Shown: positions 31,914-36,684 of the stretch, piece by piece
How positions within the stretch are numbered: the first letter of the stretch is position 1
Layout: every line of letters begins with the position of its first letter
NCBI GenBank assembly: GCA_035497315.1
Contig: DATJDU010000015.1
Coordinates: 1-36,684 of the forward strand
Length of the DNA: 36,684 bases
Direction: 5' to 3'
Origin: Andeanibacterium sp035497315
Lineage (GTDB): Bacteria; Pseudomonadota; Alphaproteobacteria; Sphingomonadales; Sphingomonadaceae
The notes under the pieces: model-generated
Databases searched by the model: none
The model's input: the letters and a program-made list of their open reading frames with translations, nothing else
Told to the model about the DNA's origin: nothing
Position numbers and translations under genes: made by a program

Positions 31914-33044
31914 ATGGCAAAGCCGCTGGATGGCATTCGCGTGCTGGATATGGGAACCTTCATCACCGGGCCGCAGGCCGGTTCGCTGCTGGCGGATCTG
32001 GGTGCGGAAGTGATCAAGGTGGAAATGCCCGAGGTCGGCGACCCGTTCCGCGCCTTCCAGGGCGGGCTCTATTCGCCGCATTACCAGACCTATAATCGCA
32101 ACAAGAAGTCCGTCGAGCTGAACACCAAACAGCCGGAAGACCTCGCCGCTTTGGATGAACTGGTGAAGGGCGCGGATGTGTTCATCCAGAACTTCCGCCC
32201 CGGCGTGGCCGAGCGGCTGGGGGTGGATGCCAAGCGCCTTCAGGCGATCAATCCGCGCCTTGTCTATGCGCTGATTACCGGCTTCGGATCGGACGGCCCG
32301 CATCGCGACCGGCCTGCTTTTGACACGGTGGCACAGGCATCGTCCGGCTTCCTGCGGCTGCTGGTGAACCCGGAATATCCCCGCGTGGTCGGCCCGGCAC
32401 TGGCCGATGCGCTGACCGGCTTCTATGCCGCCCACGGCGTGGTCGCCGCGCTCTATGAGCGGGAAAAGACCGGCAAGGGGCGTCTGGTGGAAACCAGCAT
32501 GTTCGAGGCGATGTGCCACTTCAATCTGGACGATTTCACCCATCTGCTTTCGATGGGCGAGGTGATGGGGCCTTATTCCCGCCCCCATGTCTCGCAGAGC
32601 TATGTCTTCGAATGCGCCGATGGCGGGTGGCTGGCGCTGCATATGTCCTCCCCGCCCAAGTTCTGGGAAAATCTGGCGGAGGCAGCCGGTCAGCCCGACA
32701 TGCTCCAGCGCCCCGAATTCGCGGATCGCAATGCCCGCATCGCCAATTACGACAAGGTGATCGCCTTCCTGGCTCCGATCTTCAAGCAGCAGCCGCGCAG
32801 CTTTTGGGCAGACCGGCTGGCGGAACTGGAAGTGCCGCATTCGCCCGTTTTCACGTCGCAGGAAGTGGTTGACGGCGAACTGGCGCAGCATCACCGGATC
32901 GTGCTGGAAACCCAGGGGCCGCAGGGCACTTTCCGCACGATCCGTTCTCCCCTGCGGTTCGATGGGGAGATGCAGGCAGAGGTGGTCGCCCCGCCGGTAC
33001 TGGGCCAGCACAATGAGGAGATTCTTGGCCGCAAGCCCGGTTAA
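31914..33044 (+). CDS. CaiB/BaiF-family (class III) CoA-transferase
   Basis: A 376-aa class III CoA-transferase. Landmarks are LDGIRVLDMGTFITGPQAGSLLADLGAEVIKVE at the N-terminus, SVELNTKQPE, and the catalytic aspartate, probably Asp137 in PAFDTVAQASSG. It moves CoA between carboxylic acids without ATP. It diverges from the citryl-CoA-lyase-like gene, suggesting activation of a dicarboxylic or hydroxy acid before C-C cleavage. It is followed after 81 bp by the VOC and MetE-like genes. Confidence 0.93.
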   Translation: MAKPLDGIRVLDMGTFITGPQAGSLLADLGAEVIKVEMPEVGDPFRAFQGGLYSPHYQTYNRNKKSVELNTKQPEDLAALDELVKGADVFIQNFRPGVAERLGVDAKRLQAINPRLVYALITGFGSDGPHRDRPAFDTVAQASSGFLRLLVNPEYPRVVGPALADALTGFYAAHGVVAALYEREKTGKGRLVETSMFEAMCHFNLDDFTHLLSMGEVMGPYSRPHVSQSYVFECADGGWLALHMSSPPKFWENLAEAAGQPDMLQRPEFADRNARIANYDKVIAFLAPIFKQQPRSFWADRLAELEVPHSPVFTSQEVVDGELAQHHRIVLETQGPQGTFRTIRSPLRFDGEMQAEVVAPPVLGQHNEEILGRKPG

Positions 33045-33125
33045 TCAGCGAATTGCGCAAGGCAAAAGCTCTGATATGCTCCCTTCCAAAGCCGTGCCTG
33101 ACAGGACTCGGCGCAAGGGAGAGCG

Positions 33126-33671
33126 ATGATGAGCAAACTGCCCAGCCGGCTGCACCACACGGCTTATGTCACCAGGAATCTGGAAGCGACCCGCACCTTT
33201 TATGAGGATGTGATCGGGCTGCCCCTTTCGGCCACATGGTGCGAGACTGACCATCTGTTCGGCAAGGACCGGACCTATTGCCACGTCTTCTTCGACCTCG
33301 CCGATGGCAGCAGCCTGGCCTTCTTCCAATTCGCAGATGCGGAGGATCAGGCGCAATTCGGGCCGGAAATCCCCGCCTCGCCCTTTATCCACATCGCGCT
33401 GAACGTGGACAAGGAAGTGCAGGCAGAAATCGAAGGACGCATTGCAAAGGCAGGCATCCAGCCGCCCGATACCTATACGCTGGAGCATGGCTATTGCCGT
33501 TCGGTCTATGTCACCGATCCCAATGGCATGATCGTGGAATTCACCTGTGACGATCCGCGCGCGGCCGATGGCGCGGCTGATCGGCGCGCCCGCGCTCATG
33601 CGGAGCTGAAGCGCTGGCTGGCGGGCGATCACACCAATAACAACCTCTTCCGCCACGAAGAAGCCGCCTGA
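33126..33671 (+). CDS. VOC-family metalloenzyme (glyoxalase/dioxygenase-like)
   Basis: A 181-aa vicinal-oxygen-chelate protein made of two beta-alpha-beta-beta-beta units. The expected metal ligands are visible as His11 (LHHTAYV), His89 (FIHIALNV) and Glu138 (MIVEFTCD). One domain pair of this size suits a glyoxalase, isomerase or small dioxygenase rather than a full extradiol ring-cleavage enzyme, which is about 300 aa. The C-terminus ends in a charged tail. GGGAGAG precedes the ATG; the second ATG at 33129 is equally possible. It is 49 bp ahead of the MetE-like gene. Confidence 0.88.
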   Translation: MMSKLPSRLHHTAYVTRNLEATRTFYEDVIGLPLSATWCETDHLFGKDRTYCHVFFDLADGSSLAFFQFADAEDQAQFGPEIPASPFIHIALNVDKEVQAEIEGRIAKAGIQPPDTYTLEHGYCRSVYVTDPNGMIVEFTCDDPRAADGAADRRARAHAELKRWLAGDHTNNNLFRHEEAA

Positions 33672-33720
33672 TCGTGGCGCCCCCTTGCGGGCTTCGACAT
33701 AGCACGGGGGAATGGCTGGC

Positions 33721-34839
33721 ATGAGTTTCAGCACCACCCACACCGGCAGCCTGCCGCGCCCGGAAAAGCTGCTCGCCTTCGTCTTCGCGCGCGAAGGCGG
33801 GGAAGCTGTCGACGAGGCGGCATTCGATGCGGCGGTGGAGGATGCCACTGCCCATGTGCTCGCCCGGCAGGTGGAGGCAGGGATTTCCATCGTGGGCGAT
33901 GGCGAAATGTCGAAGCCCAGCTACGCCACTTATATCAAGCATCGGCTGACCGGCTTCGATGGGGAAGCGGGCAGCTATGAATTTCAGGATCTGGAGGAAT
34001 TCCCCGGCGCCAAGGCTCGGGTGTTCGGCGATGCCGGGCGGGCGCGGCGGTCTGCCCCGGCCTGCACTTCGCCGATCACGGTCAAGGACATGGAAGCGCC
34101 CCGGATCGATGCGGAACGGCTGAACCGGTTGGCGGATGGGCAGGAGACCTTCATGTCCGCCGCATCGCCCGGCGTGACGGCGCTGTTCTTCCCCAATCGC
34201 TTCTACAAGGATGACGAGGAATATGTCTTCGCCATCGCGGAGGCGCTGCGTCACGAATATGAGACAATCGCCAATGCAGGGATCACCCTGCAGCTCGATT
34301 GCCCGGACATGGCGATGGGCCGCCATGTGCAGTTCACGCACCTTTCGCTGGAGGAATTCCGCAGGAAGCTGGCGATGAATGTGGAGGCGCTGAACCACGC
34401 CGTCCGCAACATTCCGGCGGAGAAAATGCGGATGCATCTGTGCTGGGGCAATTATCCCGGTCCGCATCATTGCGACGTGCCCCTGGGCGATATCGTCGAC
34501 ATCGTGTGGCAGGCCAAGCCGCAAACCGTGCTGCTGGAAGGCGCCAATCCGTGCCACGCCCATGAATTCGCATATTTCGAGGAACACAGCCTGCCCGAAG
34601 ACAAGGTGCTGTGCCCGGGCATGATCGAGCCGCAAAGCAGCTATATCGAGCATCCCGAACTGATCGCCCAGCGCATTGGGCGCTATGCCGATCTGTTAGG
34701 TCGCGAGCGGATCATGGCGGGCGTCGATTGCGGCTTCTCGGTTCATGCGGGCAGCGGAGGGCTCGATCCGGAAGTCGTCTGGGCGAAGCTCGCTGCGCTG
34801 GCGGAAGGGGCGCAGATCGCCGGGCGGCGATATCGTTAG
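33721..34839 (+). CDS. MetE-core / EaCoMT-like zinc-dependent thiol alkyltransferase
   Basis: A 372-aa protein equal to the C-terminal catalytic half of cobalamin-independent methionine synthase, without the N-terminal half. It begins THTGSLPRP, as in the family. The four zinc ligands are present: His239 and Cys241 (HLCWGNY), Glu273 (VLLEGANP) and Cys337 (GVDCGF). Its length also matches epoxyalkane:coenzyme M transferase, a member of the same superfamily. It may therefore move an alkyl group from a pathway metabolite to a thiol (detoxification or demethylation) rather than make methionine. ATG 33721 is preferred over 33712 because GGGGGA lies nine bases ahead. Confidence 0.85.
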   Translation: MSFSTTHTGSLPRPEKLLAFVFAREGGEAVDEAAFDAAVEDATAHVLARQVEAGISIVGDGEMSKPSYATYIKHRLTGFDGEAGSYEFQDLEEFPGAKARVFGDAGRARRSAPACTSPITVKDMEAPRIDAERLNRLADGQETFMSAASPGVTALFFPNRFYKDDEEYVFAIAEALRHEYETIANAGITLQLDCPDMAMGRHVQFTHLSLEEFRRKLAMNVEALNHAVRNIPAEKMRMHLCWGNYPGPHHCDVPLGDIVDIVWQAKPQTVLLEGANPCHAHEFAYFEEHSLPEDKVLCPGMIEPQSSYIEHPELIAQRIGRYADLLGRERIMAGVDCGFSVHAGSGGLDPEVVWAKLAALAEGAQIAGRRYR

Positions 34840-35125
34840 GTTAATTGCAGTGCCGCCGCGAGGCCGGTGTTTGCACAAGACGGATGATGGCGAGCGGCTC
34901 GCCGGTTCAAAGAATTGCCGCTAAAAAGCGGGCGTGGCAGAATAATTATGCTGTCGTAGTAACCAATCGTTTCACGGGGCTGGCAGGTTGTTGCTGTCCC
35001 GCTTTGAGCCGGAATCATTGTTTCCGTGCGTGCTAAAACGCTCGCACGTCTTGTAGAAAGCCGTTATTCGGCAGGAGCTTAGTTGGTAAGCGTGGGTCCG
35101 TGGGGCGGGTCCACCCAATACGTGT
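34840..35125. other. Intergenic region with hairpin and tRNA D-arm-like fragment
   Basis: No gene is supported. At 35025-35048 CGTGCG(T)GC pairs with GC(T)CGCACG around TAAAAC; this may end the MetE-like transcript, but only a weak TCTTGT tail follows. At 35077-35091 the sequence GCTTAGTTGGTAAGC folds exactly like a tRNA D-arm (4-bp stem, GG in the loop). No anticodon arm or T-arm follows, so it is at best a tRNA remnant. Confidence 0.4.
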
Positions 35126-35210
35126 GCGGGCGTGGCGGAACGGTAGACGCCGGGGACTTAAAATCCCCTGAGCATTGCTCGTGTGGGTTCGAGTCCCACC
35201 GCCCGCACCA
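35126..35210 (+). tRNA. tRNA-Leu (anticodon UAA)
   Basis: A complete class II tRNA of 85 nt including an encoded CCA (35208-35210). The acceptor stem is GCGGGCG with CGCCCGC and the discriminator base is A. The D-arm contains GGAACGGTAGACGC. The anticodon stem GGGGA/TCCCC encloses CTTAAAA, giving anticodon TAA, which reads UUA/UUG as leucine. The long variable arm TGAGCATTGCTCG is as expected for leucine. The T-arm is GTGGGTTCGAGTCCCAC. Confidence 0.96.
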
Positions 35211-35394
35211 TCGGCATTTACTACAAGCCTTCACCACACACTTTATTCACGTTTCGGAGTGAGAGAAAATTAGCATTTGATGCGTAGATGTACCCATGCG
35301 GGGTGCAGTGTCTGAATTTGGGCCTGTCCGATCCGGAAATCCCTGCAAGACAGATAATTGGGCGGTTCCGGCCAGGCCCATAAGAGAAAACGCT

Positions 35395-36081
35395 ATGACT
35401 GAGGTTGTGCATTCGCCCGACGGTCATGGGCAGGGCCAGACGGCAGGATCATCGGTCGACGATGGTGACGAACAACGGATCGCGCCGCGTTTCACGCTGC
35501 TGATCCGTACTGCGAAGCTGATCTGCTCGTTGGGCGAATATCTTTGCATCATTCGCGATGCCTCCTCCACGGGGGTGAGCATCCGCACCTTCCATCCGCT
35601 GCCGCCGGGCGGACAGTTGACGCTGGAACTGCCCAATGGCGACCAGCACGCGGTAGAGCGCGTATGGGAGAAGGAAGGCGCGGCCGGCTTCCGCTTCCCC
35701 GTGGCGGTGGATATCGACCGGCTGCTCGACAACAAGAGCCGGTTCCCCAAGCGCGCGGTGCGGCTGAAGCTGCAATTGCCGGCGCTGATTTCGTGTCATG
35801 GGCGCACAGCGGGGATAGTGATCCATAATATCTCGCAGCAGGGCGCGCAGATCGAAAGCCCGCTCTATATGGCGATCGACCAGAAACTGCGGCTGGAGGC
35901 CGACAATCTGCCGGTGATCCAGGCACGGGTGCGCTGGCGTAAGGACGCCAATTACGGGCTGGTGTTCGACGATACGTTCCAGTTCGCAGAGCTTGCCCGG
36001 CTGGCGGCGCAATTGCAGGGAAGCTGCAATATCGAGAGCGGTACGTGGATTCCCGGACCCCAGGATTCCTTCCGGCGTTAA
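35395..36081 (+). CDS. Tandem PilZ-domain protein
   Basis: A 228-aa cytoplasmic protein with two consecutive PilZ domains, about residues 26-105 and 113-205. Both retain the c-di-GMP-binding motifs: Arg28-xxx-Arg32 with Asp55-x-Ser57-xx-Gly60, and Arg116-xxx-Arg120 with Asn145-x-Ser147-xx-Gly150. It has no signal peptide, membrane segment or output domain. It probably controls motility, polysaccharide or cell-cycle behaviour by protein-protein contact. ATG 35395 (MTEVVHS) is preferred to ATG 35296, since the extra 33 residues look unstructured and AAGAG lies just upstream. It lies 184 bp after the tRNA gene, and I see nothing else in that gap. Confidence 0.88.
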   Translation: MTEVVHSPDGHGQGQTAGSSVDDGDEQRIAPRFTLLIRTAKLICSLGEYLCIIRDASSTGVSIRTFHPLPPGGQLTLELPNGDQHAVERVWEKEGAAGFRFPVAVDIDRLLDNKSRFPKRAVRLKLQLPALISCHGRTAGIVIHNISQQGAQIESPLYMAIDQKLRLEADNLPVIQARVRWRKDANYGLVFDDTFQFAELARLAAQLQGSCNIESGTWIPGPQDSFRR

Positions 36082-36140
36082 CCTGCTCCTAACCATTATC
36101 CTTCACTCCCGGACAGGACCACTTCACCGGGGGGCAGATT

Positions 36141-36684
36141 GTGACCGAGTTCAGCCAGAAATCGCAGTACCGCGAAATAGATGTCGATGTCGCGATTGTC
36201 GGGGCTGGCCCCGCAGGACTTACGGCAGGCTACCTGCTGACCAAGCAGGGCAAGAGCGTTGCCATCATCGAGAAAGACGAAACCTATGTCGGCGGCATCA
36301 GCCGCACTGTGGAGCATGAAGGCTACCGCTTCGACATTGGCGGGCACCGGTTCTTTTCCAAGAGCGCGGCCGTGGTCGATCTGTGGAACGAGATCCTGCC
36401 CGACGATTTCATCCAGCGCCCGCGGATGAGCCGCATCTATTACGAGGGCAAATTCTATTCCTACCCGCTGCGCGCCTTCGAGGCCCTGCGCAATCTGGGT
36501 ATCTGGCGCTCCACCACCTGCATGGTCAGCTATCTGTGGTCGAAGCTTTTCCCGATCAAGGATGTGAAGAGCTTCGAGGACTGGACCACCAACCAGTTCG
36601 GCCAGAAGCTCTATTCGATCTTCTTCAAGACCTATACCGAGAAGGTGTGGGGCATGCCCTGCAACGAAATGAGCGCCGACTGGG
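36141..36684 (+). CDS. FAD-dependent amine-oxidase/UDP-galactopyranose-mutase-like protein (3' end outside window)
   Basis: An open frame from GTG 36141 runs to the window end (181 codons seen). After a short lead, VDVAIVGAGPAGLTAGYLL is an FAD-binding Rossmann motif, followed by IIEKDETYVGGISRT, FDIGGHRFFSKS and, later, FFKTYTEKVWGMP. This wording is found in NAD(P)/FAD-dependent oxidoreductases related to UDP-galactopyranose mutase and protoporphyrinogen oxidase, often beside polysaccharide genes. GGGGGG a few bases upstream supports the GTG start; an ATG alternative is not evident. Substrate is unknown. Confidence 0.85.
   Translation, partial: MTEFSQKSQYREIDVDVAIVGAGPAGLTAGYLLTKQGKSVAIIEKDETYVGGISRTVEHEGYRFDIGGHRFFSKSAAVVDLWNEILPDDFIQRPRMSRIYYEGKFYSYPLRAFEALRNLGIWRSTTCMVSYLWSKLFPIKDVKSFEDWTTNQFGQKLYSIFFKTYTEKVWGMPCNEMSADW

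Noticed and set aside
1..36684. CRISPR array, transposase, integrase or prophage
   Set aside because: No regularly spaced direct repeats and no such protein motifs were seen; transfer is supported only by the low-GC gene at 30452-31033.

Overview
The window is high-GC DNA with short gaps, many ATGA/GTGA start-stop overlaps and several GTG starts. It carries a large CirA/FecA-like TonB-dependent receptor, an IHF-beta homologue and many xenobiotic-type oxidoreductases. Together these suggest an alphaproteobacterium of the order Sphingomonadales (Novosphingobium, Sphingobium or a relative). This is inferred from gene content and style; no 16S gene is present and the genus cannot be fixed.

Left edge (1-5.2 kb): a minus-strand operon of a POT-family peptide transporter, an exported lipoprotein amidohydrolase and a second exported amidohydrolase that runs off the left edge and lacks the HxH metal motif. 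A small YtrA-type GntR regulator diverges from it, followed by ihfB.

Centre (5.2-34.8 kb): a catabolic island with no recognisable transposase or integrase. It starts with a TonB receptor facing an operon of MFS permease, MhpA-like flavin hydroxylase and MhpC-like hydrolase. Next come an AAHS-type permease, a CmcJ/NvfI-family oxygenase-like protein and a second flavin hydroxylase paralogous to the first. A nine-gene plus-strand operon (14.9-22.0 kb) follows: two beta-lactamase-fold serine hydrolases, a carboxymuconolactone-decarboxylase-like protein, two SnoaL/NTF2 proteins, two SDRs, a phytoene-dehydrogenase-like flavoprotein and a 73-aa unknown. A HerA-like ATPase and an AraC regulator then separate it from a minus-strand series: GMC oxidoreductase, metallo-hydrolase, P450, a 98-bp repeat, a lactonase-like metallo-hydrolase and a beta-hydroxyacid dehydrogenase. 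A low-GC unknown gene sits directly behind a citryl-CoA-lyase-like gene, which diverges from a CaiB-type CoA-transferase, a VOC protein and a MetE-core/EaCoMT-like zinc protein.

Read together, the island looks like a pathway that imports a bulky aromatic, polyketide-like or terpenoid-like compound (TonB receptor plus two permeases). It would oxygenate it (two flavin hydroxylases, P450, CmcJ-like), open esters or lactones (two serine hydrolases, two MBL enzymes, one alpha/beta hydrolase), oxidise alcohols (GMC, SDRs, HIBADH family) and end in CoA-linked C-C cleavage (CoA-transferase, citryl-CoA-lyase-like). The substrate cannot be read from the sequence, and I do not recognise this gene set as a characterised pathway. 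Most enzyme types occur twice.

Right edge (34.8-36.7 kb): tRNA-Leu(UAA), a tandem-PilZ protein with two intact c-di-GMP motifs, and the first third or so of an FAD-dependent amine-oxidase/UDP-galactopyranose-mutase-like protein cut by the window end.
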